DNA from: Verrucosispora sp. WMMD573
Lineage (GTDB): Bacteria; Actinomycetota; Actinomycetes; Mycobacteriales; Micromonosporaceae
Direction of reading: 5' to 3'
NCBI RefSeq assembly: GCF_027497175.1
Contig: NZ_CP114901.1
Location: 3,410,001 to 3,474,000, forward strand
Length of the DNA stretch: 64,000 bases
Shown here: positions 33,018 through 42,689 of the stretch, in pieces
Position numbering within the stretch: the first letter of the stretch is position 1
Layout of the letters: each line of letters opens with the position of its first letter
Position numbers and translations under genes: made by a program
The notes under the pieces: model-generated
Told to the model about the DNA's origin: nothing
The model's input: the letters and a program-made list of their open reading frames with translations, nothing else
Databases searched by the model: none

Positions 33018-34147
33018 AGGTCGCGCTGACCGGTGCCGGCGGATTTCTCGGCTGGCATGTCCGGGTACTGCTCCGGGCGGTGGGCTGGCCCGCACCGACG
33101 GTGCTGACGCAAGCGGAGTTGGCTGATCCGGCGGTCGTTGCCAACCGTATCGCCGGCGCGGATCTGCTCCTGCATCTCGCGGGTGTCAATCGGGGTAGCC
33201 CGGCCGACGTGGTTGCCGGGAACGTGAATTCGGCGCGGTCCCTGGCCGATGCTCTCCGGCGGTGTCCCGCCCCGCCGAAACGAGTGGTGTTCGCCAATTC
33301 GGTGCAAGCCGGCAACGCGACACCGTACGGCGAGAGCAAGGCGGCGGCGGCCACGACACTTGCCGCTGCCTCGGGCCTCGGCTACGACTTCGACGACGTC
33401 CCGTTGCCGAACCTCTACGGCGAACACGGTCGGCCCTTCTACAACTCGGTGGTGGCGACCTTCTGCCGGATCCTCGCCGACGGCGGCCGGCCGGAGGTGA
33501 GCGGCGACCACGAACTGGCACTGGTGCACGTGCAGGATGCCGCGGCCCGGCTCATCGGTCTACCGCCCGGGCACACCTGGGACTCGACCATGCCGGCACT
33601 ACGGATCGACGTGCCACGCCTCGCGGAATGGCTGACCGATCTGGCGACCATCTACCGGTCCGGGGAGTTCCCGGCGCTGTCCGACCGGCACGCCGTGCGG
33701 ATGTTCAACACCTACCGATCGCACTGCTTCCCAGCTGACATGCCGCTGCCGCTGACCGACCGCAGCGACAACCGGGGGAGCCTGACGGAGGTCGTCAGGG
33801 CACGAGGTGGCGGTGGGCAGACCTTCGTGTCGACGACCCGGCCCGGAGTCAGTCGCGGGAATCACTTCCACCTGGCGAAGGTCGAACGCTTCGCGGTTGT
33901 TCGCGGCACCGCCGAGATCCGGCTGCGCCGGGTCGGGTGCCGAGATGTGGTCAGCTTCCCGGTCAGCGGAGATTCCCCGGTGGTGGTCGACATGCCGACC
34001 ATGTGGGTCCACGAGATCGTCAACACCGGTGACAATGATCTGCTCACGTTGTTCTGGACCAACGAGCTGTTCGACCCGGCCCGTCCGGACACCTACCCGG
34101 AGTTGGTGTGCATTCCGGCGGCACAGACGACGGGGGCGCCGAAATGA
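33014..34147 (+). CDS. capF: CapF-like bifunctional UDP-sugar reductase/epimerase with cupin domain
   Basis: 377 residues, both CapF domains present. The N-terminal SDR has MKVALTGAGGFLGWHVRVLL and the YGESK catalytic pair; the C-terminal cupin (from about 245) carries GVSRGNHFHLAKVERFAVVRG with its metal-binding histidines and glutamate. In Staphylococcus aureus, CapF epimerises C3 and then reduces the C4 keto group to give UDP-6-deoxy-L-TalNAc. It is coupled by ATGA overlaps to capE and capG. No second capF is visible in the window although capE and capG are duplicated. Confidence 0.92.
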   Translation: MKVALTGAGGFLGWHVRVLLRAVGWPAPTVLTQAELADPAVVANRIAGADLLLHLAGVNRGSPADVVAGNVNSARSLADALRRCPAPPKRVVFANSVQAGNATPYGESKAAAATTLAAASGLGYDFDDVPLPNLYGEHGRPFYNSVVATFCRILADGGRPEVSGDHELALVHVQDAAARLIGLPPGHTWDSTMPALRIDVPRLAEWLTDLATIYRSGEFPALSDRHAVRMFNTYRSHCFPADMPLPLTDRSDNRGSLTEVVRARGGGGQTFVSTTRPGVSRGNHFHLAKVERFAVVRGTAEIRLRRVGCRDVVSFPVSGDSPVVVDMPTMWVHEIVNTGDNDLLTLFWTNELFDPARPDTYPELVCIPAAQTTGAPK

Positions 34148-35274
34148 CGCGGGTCATGACCGTGGTGGGCACCCGCCCCGAGATCATCCGTCTTTCCCGC
34201 GTGATCGACCGGCTCGACCGCACGGTCGATCACGTTCTTGTCCACACCGGGCAGAACTGGGACCGGGCGCTGTCCGAGGTATTCTTCGCCGAGTTGCGGC
34301 TGCGCCAACCCGACCGGTTCCTGCGGGTCGACACCTCCTCCCTGGCCAGGGTCTTCGCCGGGGTGCTCACGGGCGTCGAGCAGGCGATCGATGAGGTGCG
34401 GCCGGACGCGTTGCTCGTGCTCGGCGACACCAACAGTTGCATCGCCGCGCTGATGGCACGGCGGATGCAGGTGCCCGTCTACCACATGGAGGCCGGTAAC
34501 CGCTGCTTCGATCTGAACGTTCCCGAGGAGACCAACCGCCGCCTGGTCGATCACGTTGCCGACTTCAACCTGGTCTACACCGAACACGCCCGGCGTAACC
34601 TCCTTGCCGAAGGACTGCATCCGCGCCGCATCCTGCTCACGGGCTCGCCCATGCGTGAGGTGCTCGATCACTATGCCGGGGACATCCAGGGTTCGCGCAT
34701 CCTGGACCAGCTCGACCTGGCACCGGACGGGTACTTCGTGGTCAGCGCGCATCGGGAGGAGAACGTCGACCATCCGGCGCGACTGACCAGGTTGCTCGAC
34801 TGCCTGCGTGCGGTCCGAGACGAGTGGCGACTACCAGTGCTGGTCTCCACCCATCCGCGGACCCGCAAGCGGCTGGAGGCGCTCGCGGCTGACCCGACTG
34901 GCCTGGACGGAATCGAGTTTCACGAACCCTTCGGTCTCCTCGACTACGTGCAGTTGCAACGGAACGCCCGCTGCACCCTGTCGGACAGCGGCACGATCAG
35001 CGAAGAGAGCGCCATCCTCGGCTTCGCGGCCGTCACCCTGCGCGAGTCGATCGAGCGCCCGGAGGCGCTGGATGCCGGCGGGATAATCATGACCGGCCTG
35101 GAGCCGTGGGGTGTGATCGAGGCGATCGGGGCGACGCTCGACCAGGTCTCCGCCGATGGGGTGCCCTGCCCGGCCGACTACCGGATTCCAGACACCTCAC
35201 GCCGGGTGGTCGATTTCATCCTGTCCACGGTCCGGCGGCACCACGACTGGGCGGGCATCCGGCGTCGAAAGTGA
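34144..35274 (+). CDS. capG: CapG-like UDP-N-acetylsugar 2-epimerase (copy 1)
   Basis: 376 residues, WecB fold. It opens MTRVMTVVGTRPEIIRLSRV and has LVLGDTNSCIAA, YHMEAGNRCFDLNVPEETNR, FVVSAHREENVD and LSDSGTISEESAIL, all conserved in non-hydrolysing 2-epimerases. CapG inverts C2 to yield UDP-L-FucNAc, the third step after CapE and CapF. The ATG at 34144 overlaps the capF stop. The first 29 residues are almost identical to the partial gene at 63912. The LCP gene follows after 10 bp. Confidence 0.92.
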   Translation: MTRVMTVVGTRPEIIRLSRVIDRLDRTVDHVLVHTGQNWDRALSEVFFAELRLRQPDRFLRVDTSSLARVFAGVLTGVEQAIDEVRPDALLVLGDTNSCIAALMARRMQVPVYHMEAGNRCFDLNVPEETNRRLVDHVADFNLVYTEHARRNLLAEGLHPRRILLTGSPMREVLDHYAGDIQGSRILDQLDLAPDGYFVVSAHREENVDHPARLTRLLDCLRAVRDEWRLPVLVSTHPRTRKRLEALAADPTGLDGIEFHEPFGLLDYVQLQRNARCTLSDSGTISEESAILGFAAVTLRESIERPEALDAGGIIMTGLEPWGVIEAIGATLDQVSADGVPCPADYRIPDTSRRVVDFILSTVRRHHDWAGIRRRK

Positions 35275-35284
35275 GGTGACGACG

Positions 35285-36271
35285 ATGGAACTGCGGATGC
35301 CCAGTTCATTACGCAACCGCTGGACCCGAGCGGTGGCACTGGTTGCCATACTGGCCCTGCTGGTGATCGCCGGCGCCGGCGTCGGCGGTTGGCTCTACCT
35401 TCGTTCGTTCGATTCCGACATCCGGCGCGTCGACGCCTTCGAGCGCATCCCCGCCGAGCAGCGACCGGCGCCGGATGAGGCTCTCAACTTCCTCGTGATC
35501 GGTACGGACCAGGCTGAACAGCCCGGGGCGGCGCAACGTAGCGACAGCATTCTTCTGGTGCACGTCCCGCCGAGCCAGGACCGGGCGTACGTCATCTCCA
35601 TCCCCCGTGACACCTGGGTCAACGTCCCCACGGCCAGCCCGGGGGACCAACCCAGGAACGCCAAGATCAATGCTGCCTACGCCTGGGGTGGCGCACCGCT
35701 GCTCGTACGAGCCGTCGAGAAATTCACAGGTGTCCGGGTCGACCACGTCGCAGTCGTGGACTTCGCCGGGTTCGCTCAGATCATCGACGGGCTCGGCGGG
35801 ATCGACGTCGTCGTCGACGCGCCGTTCAGGTCCATTGCCGCGGGCGGTGCCGTCCTTCCTCCGGGTACGCACCGGATGAACGGCGCGGTCGCCCTGGAGT
35901 ACGCCCGTGAGCGCTACCAGTTCGCCGATGGCGACTTCAGCCGGATCCGTCACCAACAGGCGATCTTTACCGCCGTGCTACAGGAGGTGACCCGCGCGGG
36001 CATCCTGGTCGAACCGGCTCGCCTCAACACCTTCCTGCGAGGACTCGCGGGTGCCGTGCAACTCGACGCGAATCTGGCCGTCGGGGACACCGCCTGGCGT
36101 CTGCGCAAGATCAGGGCCGACCGGGTGGCGACGCTGACCAGTCCCACCGCCGGAGTGGGCATGATCGGTGACGAGAGCGTCGTCCTACCGAACCGACCCG
36201 CCGCCGCCGAGCTGTACCAGGCGGTCAAGAACGACGAGTTGGATCACTGGTTGATGGAGAATCCGCAGTAG
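35285..36271 (+). CDS. LytR-CpsA-Psr (LCP) family glycopolymer ligase
   Basis: 328 residues. A short cytoplasmic N-terminus, one membrane helix (about 16-38) and an extracytoplasmic LCP domain with LNFLVIGTDQAEQ, RSDSILLVHV, VISIPRDTWV, KINAAYAWGGAPL, the VVDFAGFAQIIDGLGGIDV block and YARERYQFADGDFSRIRHQQ, including the conserved Arg and Asp residues. LCP enzymes move polymers from lipid carriers to peptidoglycan or arabinogalactan. Its place directly behind capEFG suggests the module 1 polysaccharide is wall-anchored. GAGGTG precedes the ATG. A weak CCAGC/GCTGG stem (36280-36293) follows. Confidence 0.93.
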   Translation: MELRMPSSLRNRWTRAVALVAILALLVIAGAGVGGWLYLRSFDSDIRRVDAFERIPAEQRPAPDEALNFLVIGTDQAEQPGAAQRSDSILLVHVPPSQDRAYVISIPRDTWVNVPTASPGDQPRNAKINAAYAWGGAPLLVRAVEKFTGVRVDHVAVVDFAGFAQIIDGLGGIDVVVDAPFRSIAAGGAVLPPGTHRMNGAVALEYARERYQFADGDFSRIRHQQAIFTAVLQEVTRAGILVEPARLNTFLRGLAGAVQLDANLAVGDTAWRLRKIRADRVATLTSPTAGVGMIGDESVVLPNRPAAAELYQAVKNDELDHWLMENPQ

Positions 36272-36325
36272 TCATCGCACCAGCCACTGCTGGGTTCGTG
36301 GCCCGGCCGCTGCGTGCGCGGAAGG

Positions 36326-37519
36326 TCAGGCGCGTAGGCGATCGAAGAACTCGCCGAGGGCGACGGCGTGGACGCGGTAGTCGAGGGACTTCAGCGCCCG
36401 CTCCCGCGCCGCCACCCGAAGCTGCGCCCGGTCCCCATCACTGAGCCGCGCCGCAGCGCGGAGCGTCTGCGTCACGCTCTCCACGGAGTAGTCGGGACAG
36501 ACCAGCCCCTCCACCCCGTGGTGGAGATACTCGGCCATGTCGCCGGTGAGATTCGCGATCACCGGAACCCCGTTGGCGAGACTCTCGCAGAACTTCGTGG
36601 AGAAGCCCGCGTTGGAGGCCCGCTCCGGCCGGCGTAGCAGCACGGTGAAGTCGGCCTGCTGCACCGCGAACGGAACCTCGTGCTGTGCCAGCCGTCCCAG
36701 TGCGCGTACGTTGGCGGGCAGCGCCCCACCGATCAGCGCACGTACCTCGTCGGGAGACGGGCCGAGGATGCGCAGCTCGACCGGTGCCTGCGCGCAGTGT
36801 GCTCGCTGCGCGGCGAGCACCACGTGGGAGAGCAGGTCCTTGTTGTTCCGGCCGGGATTTCCCGCGTAGGCGATGACGAGTGCGGCTCCACGTCGACGCT
36901 TCGGGGCAAGGAGAGGGAGATTCGCGACGTCCACCGTCGACGGTACCCGCACCACCGCCCGGACGCGCGCCTCGTAGTACTCGGTGAGCAGGGCGCTGAT
37001 GGCGATGATGCCGTCGCAGCGCGGGTAGTGATGCCGCAGCGCCAGCTTCATGCTCGCGTTCAACGGCCCGAACCTGCCACCCCTGACGTAGCGTCCGTTG
37101 TACCAGTCCACCACGTCGGCCACCAGCGGCACCCGGTGCCGGGTGCACCAGCGGATGAGCTGGTGGGCGTACTGCGCCTGCCCGCCGTGCAGAAGCACGT
37201 GCGACGGTTTCGTCGGCTGCTCCTCCAGCCAACGCACCGTGCGTCGGCCCCACGTGACGAAGGCCCGCACCGAGACGCGGAGCAGGCCCGCACCGGCCGC
37301 TGGTGCCTCACCGAGGCCCACGTGGGACACGGTGCCCGGCCCGTCGAAGCCGGGCACCGGCGTCGGTACGCGCGGCTGCGCGTCGCCACTGGCCACCACC
37401 ACCTGCTGACCGGCGGCCGCCAACGAGCCGACTAGGCCGAAGACCCGGCGGGAACTCGCGTCGCCCCAGGGAAACAGGAACGGGCCGACGCAGGCGATCC
37501 ACTCTCCTGAGCGCTTCAC
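36326..37519 (-). CDS. GT4 family glycosyltransferase (module 1)
   Basis: 397 residues. GT-B fold: WIACVGPFLFPWGDASSRRV with the acceptor glycine region, the central VVIAYAGNPGRNNKDLL-type nucleotide-binding start, and the donor loop SNAGFSTKFCESLANGVPVIANL with the family glutamate. Cytoplasmic; adds one sugar to the lipid-linked repeat. GTG 37519 overlaps the preceding GT4 stop (GTGA) and has GGGA-rich sequence upstream; the longer open frame is a shadow. The donor is unknown. Confidence 0.85.
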   Translation of the reverse strand: MKRSGEWIACVGPFLFPWGDASSRRVFGLVGSLAAAGQQVVVASGDAQPRVPTPVPGFDGPGTVSHVGLGEAPAAGAGLLRVSVRAFVTWGRRTVRWLEEQPTKPSHVLLHGGQAQYAHQLIRWCTRHRVPLVADVVDWYNGRYVRGGRFGPLNASMKLALRHHYPRCDGIIAISALLTEYYEARVRAVVRVPSTVDVANLPLLAPKRRRGAALVIAYAGNPGRNNKDLLSHVVLAAQRAHCAQAPVELRILGPSPDEVRALIGGALPANVRALGRLAQHEVPFAVQQADFTVLLRRPERASNAGFSTKFCESLANGVPVIANLTGDMAEYLHHGVEGLVCPDYSVESVTQTLRAAARLSDGDRAQLRVAARERALKSLDYRVHAVALGEFFDRLRA

Positions 37520-38889
37520 GCTTCTTCCCTCGTCCCGCTCGGTGTGCGGCTCGATCGCGCGGCCCGTCGGAGTACCTCGGCGAACCGCCTCGCCACCCGC
37601 TCCCGGCGGTGATGGCGCTCGGCGTGCGCCCGACCGTTGCGTCCGTACTCGTGCCAGGAGGACGAGTCGAGACACAGCTTCCACAGCTGCTCGGTCACCA
37701 TCTCCGGCTCAGGTGTGCCGACCACGATTCCGGCGCCGGCCGTCTGGATGTACGCCATCGAGGCGAGTTCGTGCGGTCCGTGCCCGAAGATGGGCCGGCC
37801 GGCGGCGAGGTACTGCGGGATCTTGGTGGACACCGAATAGCGGGTGTAGCGTCGGGTGTCCTCGGCGAAGCTCTCGACGTGCACCAGAATGTCCGCTGCC
37901 GCGAGCACGGCGGGCACCTCGTGACTGGCCAGCGACCGCCCGAAGTGCACGCCGGGATACCCGGCGAACTCGCGACCGTAGCGCTCGGCGTCCTCGGCCG
38001 GACAGTGCACGGTGAGCCGGACCGGGGTGGCCGCGGTGCTGATCGATGCCGCACTTGCCGCGATGTTGAGCAGCGACCGCCAGCGACCCAGATGCAGCGC
38101 TCCGACATAGACGAGGTTCGTCGGTCGGTCCGGCTCCGGTGCCACCGGCGGCTGCGGGGCGGAGAAGAACTCCGCGTCCACCGAGTTCGTGAAGATGTCG
38201 AACGGGATGCCGTACCGGCGCTGGTACTCCTCGGCCATCGGCTCGCTGATCGCCATGCCGCAGGGGGCGAGCCCGACGAGGTCACGGACCGCGGCGTGCA
38301 GCCGTGACGCCGCGACGCCCCCCAACTCGCGGCGGCCGTACAGGGTCGCCGGCCAGTCGTCGGTGAAGTGCGGAACCATCGGCACCCCGCAGAGCCGGGC
38401 GGCGCGGGCGGCCAACCGGGTCAATCGGACACTGCCGAGCATCGAGTAGACCACGTCGGGCCGGTACTGCCGCACCCAGCGTTCGACCCGCGGCGGAAGG
38501 TTCAGCGGGCTGAGGTCGCCAAGCGCAACGAGATGCGAGTACCAGTTCGCGACAGTGGTCCGGCGGTCGGCGACATCGCGGACCGCGGTGAGTGCCGGCA
38601 TGCTCTGCACCGGGCCGGTGCCGTTCCAGCCAAGCATCCGTAGCGCGAGATACTGCGGACGCGGGTAGTGCTCGCGGGGCGGAAAATGCAGGAAGTCTTC
38701 GCATACCTCCGTCGACGGCTCGGTGCCGGAGGTGTATATCTGCGCCAGCCGGTCCTTCGGCCACCCGTGGAACAGGTTGGACAAGGTGATCGTCGTGCCG
38801 GTGGAGCGGTCGAACGGCATGTGCCCGACGACCAGTACCTTGGGAAACCTGTCTACGTGTGACGAGTCGTCACGATGCTGTATCAACAC
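37516..38889 (-). CDS. GT4 family glycosyltransferase (module 1)
   Basis: 457 residues. It begins near PKVLVVGHMPFDRSTGTTITLSNL, has VVYSMLGSVRLTRLA and VPHFTDDWPATLYG in the N-terminal domain, and in the C-terminal domain NLVYVGALHLGRW and RYSVSTKIPQYLAAGRPIFGHGP, a donor-binding loop. GTG 38889 has AAGGTGA upstream and overlaps the flippase stop by 7 nt, so the three minus-strand genes form one operon. It assembles the repeat unit in the cytoplasm; the sugar is undetermined. Confidence 0.85.
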   Translation of the reverse strand: MLIQHRDDSSHVDRFPKVLVVGHMPFDRSTGTTITLSNLFHGWPKDRLAQIYTSGTEPSTEVCEDFLHFPPREHYPRPQYLALRMLGWNGTGPVQSMPALTAVRDVADRRTTVANWYSHLVALGDLSPLNLPPRVERWVRQYRPDVVYSMLGSVRLTRLAARAARLCGVPMVPHFTDDWPATLYGRRELGGVAASRLHAAVRDLVGLAPCGMAISEPMAEEYQRRYGIPFDIFTNSVDAEFFSAPQPPVAPEPDRPTNLVYVGALHLGRWRSLLNIAASAASISTAATPVRLTVHCPAEDAERYGREFAGYPGVHFGRSLASHEVPAVLAAADILVHVESFAEDTRRYTRYSVSTKIPQYLAAGRPIFGHGPHELASMAYIQTAGAGIVVGTPEPEMVTEQLWKLCLDSSSWHEYGRNGRAHAERHHRRERVARRFAEVLRRAARSSRTPSGTREEA

Positions 38890-40343
38890 AGATCACCTTT
38901 CGAATGTTCGGGTAGTGCCCGGGACGCCAGTGCGCGGCGATAGCCGTGTACCGCCGCCGGGACGACCGTCAGCAGGTAGCAGGCCGCGCCGACGTACGGC
39001 ACGGCGGAAATCCCAAACCACTGCGCGCCGTACCATTTGCCGACGAGCGACAGGCCGAGGTAGGCGGCGTAGCCGATCAGTTGCGGGCGGACGACTCCGG
39101 CGGCGTTCTGCACCATGAACATCGGCGAGGTGGCTGCCACGATCAGCCACCACAGGGCCAGGCCCGGCAACAGCCACCGGTCGCCCACCAGCGGCACCGA
39201 CAACCACGTGGCGAACAGCCACTCACCCCACAGGACCAGAGCGGCGGCGGGCAGCAGCACGATGACCGTGGACACCAGTGTCATCCGCCGCGAAGTCCGG
39301 CGGACCCAGCTCACCCGCCCGGCGGCGAGCGCTTCGCCGTGTGCCGGCCAGAACGGCTGATTCACCAGCATCACGATCACGCCGAGTTGGATGAACAGCC
39401 GGGCCGGAACCGCGTACGCGGTGACCTCGGCGAGGCCCTGTGCGTGCGCGATGATCAGGCTGTCCGCGTTGTCCGCGATGGTCATCAGGATCGTGACGAC
39501 GCCGAACAAACCGCTGATCTTCAGCAGTTGTCGGCCGATGGTCGGGTCCAGGGCCTGCCATGTCGGGGCGAGCTGGGGCAGCTTGCGGCCGAAGGTCCAG
39601 CCGGTGTTCACGATGTTGACCAGCACCGGGCCGGTGACGGCGGCGGCGACGACCACGACAGCGGGGCTGTCGATGTGCACCGCTCCGAGGGCCAGCGGCA
39701 GCGACGATGCCGCTCCGGCAGCCTGCCAGAGGTTGCTTGTCGCTCCCAGCCGGTAGGCGAACTGGATCCGGTTGACAAGTGCCAGGGGCATGTTCAGCAG
39801 GAAGGCGGTCAGGCAGGTCAGGGTCAACGCCCGCGCATCGGCGGCTGCGATCGAGGTCGGCGCGTTGAAGACGGTTCGCCAGGGAACCAGCCCCGAGGTG
39901 AGCCACAGCACGGCGCAGCCGCTCAGGGCGATGCCAGTCACCATCGCGTACGCGCTGGTGATGTAGCGGCGGGCCAGCCGACTGTCACCACTGGCGCAAC
40001 ATGGCGCCAGCCGGGTGAGCAGGCCGTTACCGAGCCCCAGGTCGGCGAAGGCAGCCATGCCGGTAAGCGCGATCACTGCCATCCACAGCCCGTACAGATC
40101 AGGGCCGAGATACGACAGCGTCACCGGGATCAACGCCAGCGGGACGATGGCGCTGACCACGCGTCCGATCACGGCGGTGGCTATCCAGGAAGCGACCGCC
40201 GGAGCCGGTGGCCGGCCGGTCGAACGTCCGGGGGTCTTCGCGTGCCCTGACGTGTTCGGGGCAGGGGACACGCCGACCGCACCGGCGGCTGGAATGCCCG
40301 GCGGCCCGCCGGGCGCGAGGTCGGGCCTAGACAAGGCGGTCAC
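38883..40343 (-). CDS. Wzx-like polysaccharide flippase (module 1)
   Basis: 486 residues. A ~50-residue Pro/Gly-rich N-terminus is followed by about twelve to fourteen membrane helices in the MATE/Wzx pattern (ALIPVTLSYLGPDLYGLWMA, FADLGLGNGLLTRLAPC). It would turn the lipid-linked repeat outward for the polymerase. First gene of a three-gene minus-strand operon. GTG 40343 lacks a strong ribosome binding site, and a later start within the disordered N-terminus is possible. Confidence 0.82.
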   Translation of the reverse strand: MTALSRPDLAPGGPPGIPAAGAVGVSPAPNTSGHAKTPGRSTGRPPAPAVASWIATAVIGRVVSAIVPLALIPVTLSYLGPDLYGLWMAVIALTGMAAFADLGLGNGLLTRLAPCCASGDSRLARRYITSAYAMVTGIALSGCAVLWLTSGLVPWRTVFNAPTSIAAADARALTLTCLTAFLLNMPLALVNRIQFAYRLGATSNLWQAAGAASSLPLALGAVHIDSPAVVVVAAAVTGPVLVNIVNTGWTFGRKLPQLAPTWQALDPTIGRQLLKISGLFGVVTILMTIADNADSLIIAHAQGLAEVTAYAVPARLFIQLGVIVMLVNQPFWPAHGEALAAGRVSWVRRTSRRMTLVSTVIVLLPAAALVLWGEWLFATWLSVPLVGDRWLLPGLALWWLIVAATSPMFMVQNAAGVVRPQLIGYAAYLGLSLVGKWYGAQWFGISAVPYVGAACYLLTVVPAAVHGYRRALASRALPEHSKGDLC

Positions 40344-40586
40344 CCGGTAGTGGGGAAAGGCGCAGGGCAGGGCGCCGTTCCACGCCTTTGAGACGTGGCG
40401 CTCCCCGCGTTACCCCGATAACCCCCATATTGGATAAAGCGTACTATTGGTCGCACAAGGGATGTGTCGATACGGATTCGATGGCCGGGCAGGCTCGACC
40501 CACTGATCCCGCCCGTCGCAGCGGCGCACTAGTCTGGGCCGTCCCCGACCACGCCGGTCGTCCGACTGGTCATCGCGGGCCGCCGG
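40344..40586 (-). promoter_or_regulatory. Intergenic region between glgB and the flippase operon
   Basis: 243 bp with no supported ORF. An AT-rich patch (about 40418-40465, with ATATTGGATAAAGCGTACTATTGG) is promoter-like for the leftward flippase operon, though no hexamer pair is convincing. CCACG...CGTGG forms a short stem around 40380-40400 in the leader. The end next to glgB shows no clear terminator. Confidence 0.35.
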
Positions 40587-42689
40587 TCAGGCCGCGCGGA
40601 GCCAGAGGGCGCCCAGGGGCGGCACGCGGAGCGCCACCGAGGCGGGTTGGCCGTGCCAGGGGACATCCTCGGCGTGCACCGTGCCCAGGTTGCCGACACC
40701 GGAGCCGCCGTAGTGGTGGGCGTCGGTGTTCAGCACCTCCGCCCAGGCGCCGGCCGCCGGCAACCCGATCCGGTAGTCCTCCAGCGGCAGCGCGGAGAAG
40801 TTCGCCACGCAGACCACTGTCGCCCCGTCGGGTGCGATCCGGACGAACGAGATGGTGTTGTTGGCGACGTCGTCTCCGGCGAGCCAGCGGAAACCGGCGG
40901 GGGAGGTGTCCTGCGCCCACAGCGCCGGGGTGTCCCGGTAGACCCGGTTCAGGTCGCCCACCAGGTGTTGCACACCGGCCCGCGCCGGATCGTGCAGCAG
41001 GTACCAGTCGAGGCCGCGTTCCTCGCTCCACTCCCGGTCGTCGGCCAGCTCGCAACCCATGAACAACAACTGCTTGCCCGGATGCGCCCACATGTACGCC
41101 AGCAGCACGCGGACGTTCGCCAGCCGCTGCCAGGTGTCGCCGGGCATCTTGCTCACCAGCGAGCCCTTGCCGTGCACCACCTCGTCGTGGCTGATCGGCA
41201 GCGTGTAGTTCTCGCTCCAGGCGTACGCCAGGGAGAAGGTGAGCTGATGGTGGTGGTGCTGCCGGTAGATCGGGTCCTTCGAGGTGTAGAGCAGGGTGTC
41301 GTGCATCCAGCCCATGTTCCACTTGAACCCGAAGCCGAGCCCGCCGTCGCTTGTCGCCCGGGTCACCCCCGGCCAGGCGGTGGACTCCTCGGCGATCATC
41401 ATCACCCCGGAGTGATGCTTGTAGACCGTCGCGTTGACCTCCTGCATGAACGCGATGGCTTCCAGGTTCTCCCGGCCGCCGTGCACGTTCGGCGCCCACT
41501 GCCCGTCCTGGCGGGAGTAGTCCAGGTAGAGCATCGAGGCGACCGCGTCCACCCGCAGCCCGTCGACGTGGAACTCCTCCAGCCAGTACAGCGCGTTGGC
41601 GACCAGGAAGTTGCGCACCTCCCGGCGGCCGAAGTCGAAGACGTAGGTGCCCCAGTCGGGGTGCTCACCCCGGCGCGGGTCGGGATGCTCGTAGAGCGGG
41701 GTGCCGTCGAACCGCGCGAGGGCCCACTCGTCCTTCGGGAAGTGCGCCGGCACCCAGTCCAGGATCACCCCGATCCCGGCGGCGTGCAGCCGGTCCACCA
41801 GGTACCGGAAGTCGTCGGGGTCGCCGAACCGGGCCGTCGGGGCGAAGTAGCCGGTCACCTGGTAGCCCCACGAGCCGCCGAACGGGTGCTCCATCACCGG
41901 CAGGAACTCCACGTGGGTGAAGCCCAGCTCCACCACGTACGCGGTCAACTGCTCGGCCAACTCCCGGTAGCCCAGGCCGGGCCGCCATGAGCCCAGGTGC
42001 ACCTCGTACACGCTCATCGGCTCCTGGTGCGGCTGTCGCCGCGACCGTCGGCCCAGCCACTGGGCGTCGGACCACTCGAACGTCGACCGGTGCACCACCG
42101 AAGCGGTGGCCGGCGGCACCTCCGCGTACGCCGCGAGGGGATCGGCCTTGTCCCGCCAGTACCCGTCCGCGCCCAGCACGCGGTACTTGTACCGGCTGCC
42201 GGCGGTGGCGCCGGGCACGAAGATCTCCCACACGCCGGTCGAGCCGAGCGAGCGCATCGGCCAGCCGTCGTCGGGTGCCCAGCCGGTGAGGTCGCCGACC
42301 AGCCGCACGCCCCGGGCGTTGGGTGCCCACACCGCGAACGCCACCCCGCCGTCGAGGACCCGGGCGCCAAGCGCCTCCCACAGCCGTTCGTGTCGGCCCT
42401 CAGCGATCAGGTGCAGGTCCAGCTCGCCGAGGGTGGGCGGGAAACGGTACGGGTCGTCGTGGCGCGCCCCGTCGACGTCGAGCCGGTAGTCGAGCACCTC
42501 GCCGGGGACGGTGGCCTCGAACAGACCGACGTCGTGCACCCGCTTCATCGGGTGCCGCTCCTCGCCGACCAGCACACTCACGTCGCCCGCGTTCCGGCGC
42601 AGGGTGCGGATCACCGTACGTCCGCCGGCCGGGTGCGCGCCGAGCACGGCGTGCGGGTCATGGATCTCCCCGGAAATCAGCTGGTCCAT
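40587..42689 (-). CDS. glgB: 1,4-alpha-glucan branching enzyme
   Basis: 700 residues, normal length. An N-terminal carbohydrate-binding module (from VLGAHPAGG) leads to a second module with [19 protein letters not shown], then the GH13 barrel with the nucleophile D381 in [18 protein letters not shown] and acid/base E434 in [11 protein letters not shown], then a beta C-terminus. It introduces alpha-1,6 branches in glycogen-like glucan. The ATG at 42689 overlaps glgE by 13 nt, linking branching to GlgE polymer extension. Confidence 0.96.
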   Translation of the reverse strand: MDQLISGEIHDPHAVLGAHPAGGRTVIRTLRRNAGDVSVLVGEERHPMKRVHDVGLFEATVPGEVLDYRLDVDGARHDDPYRFPPTLGELDLHLIAEGRHERLWEALGARVLDGGVAFAVWAPNARGVRLVGDLTGWAPDDGWPMRSLGSTGVWEIFVPGATAGSRYKYRVLGADGYWRDKADPLAAYAEVPPATASVVHRSTFEWSDAQWLGRRSRRQPHQEPMSVYEVHLGSWRPGLGYRELAEQLTAYVVELGFTHVEFLPVMEHPFGGSWGYQVTGYFAPTARFGDPDDFRYLVDRLHAAGIGVILDWVPAHFPKDEWALARFDGTPLYEHPDPRRGEHPDWGTYVFDFGRREVRNFLVANALYWLEEFHVDGLRVDAVASMLYLDYSRQDGQWAPNVHGGRENLEAIAFMQEVNATVYKHHSGVMMIAEESTAWPGVTRATSDGGLGFGFKWNMGWMHDTLLYTSKDPIYRQHHHHQLTFSLAYAWSENYTLPISHDEVVHGKGSLVSKMPGDTWQRLANVRVLLAYMWAHPGKQLLFMGCELADDREWSEERGLDWYLLHDPARAGVQHLVGDLNRVYRDTPALWAQDTSPAGFRWLAGDDVANNTISFVRIAPDGATVVCVANFSALPLEDYRIGLPAAGAWAEVLNTDAHHYGGSGVGNLGTVHAEDVPWHGQPASVALRVPPLGALWLRAA

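Noticed and set aside
34144..35274. Assignment of the 2-epimerase as WbpI for the diacetamido-uronic acid pathway
   Set aside because: It is translationally coupled to capE and capF and sits 19 kb from the WbpB/E-like genes; the CapG role in UDP-L-FucNAc synthesis is the simpler reading.
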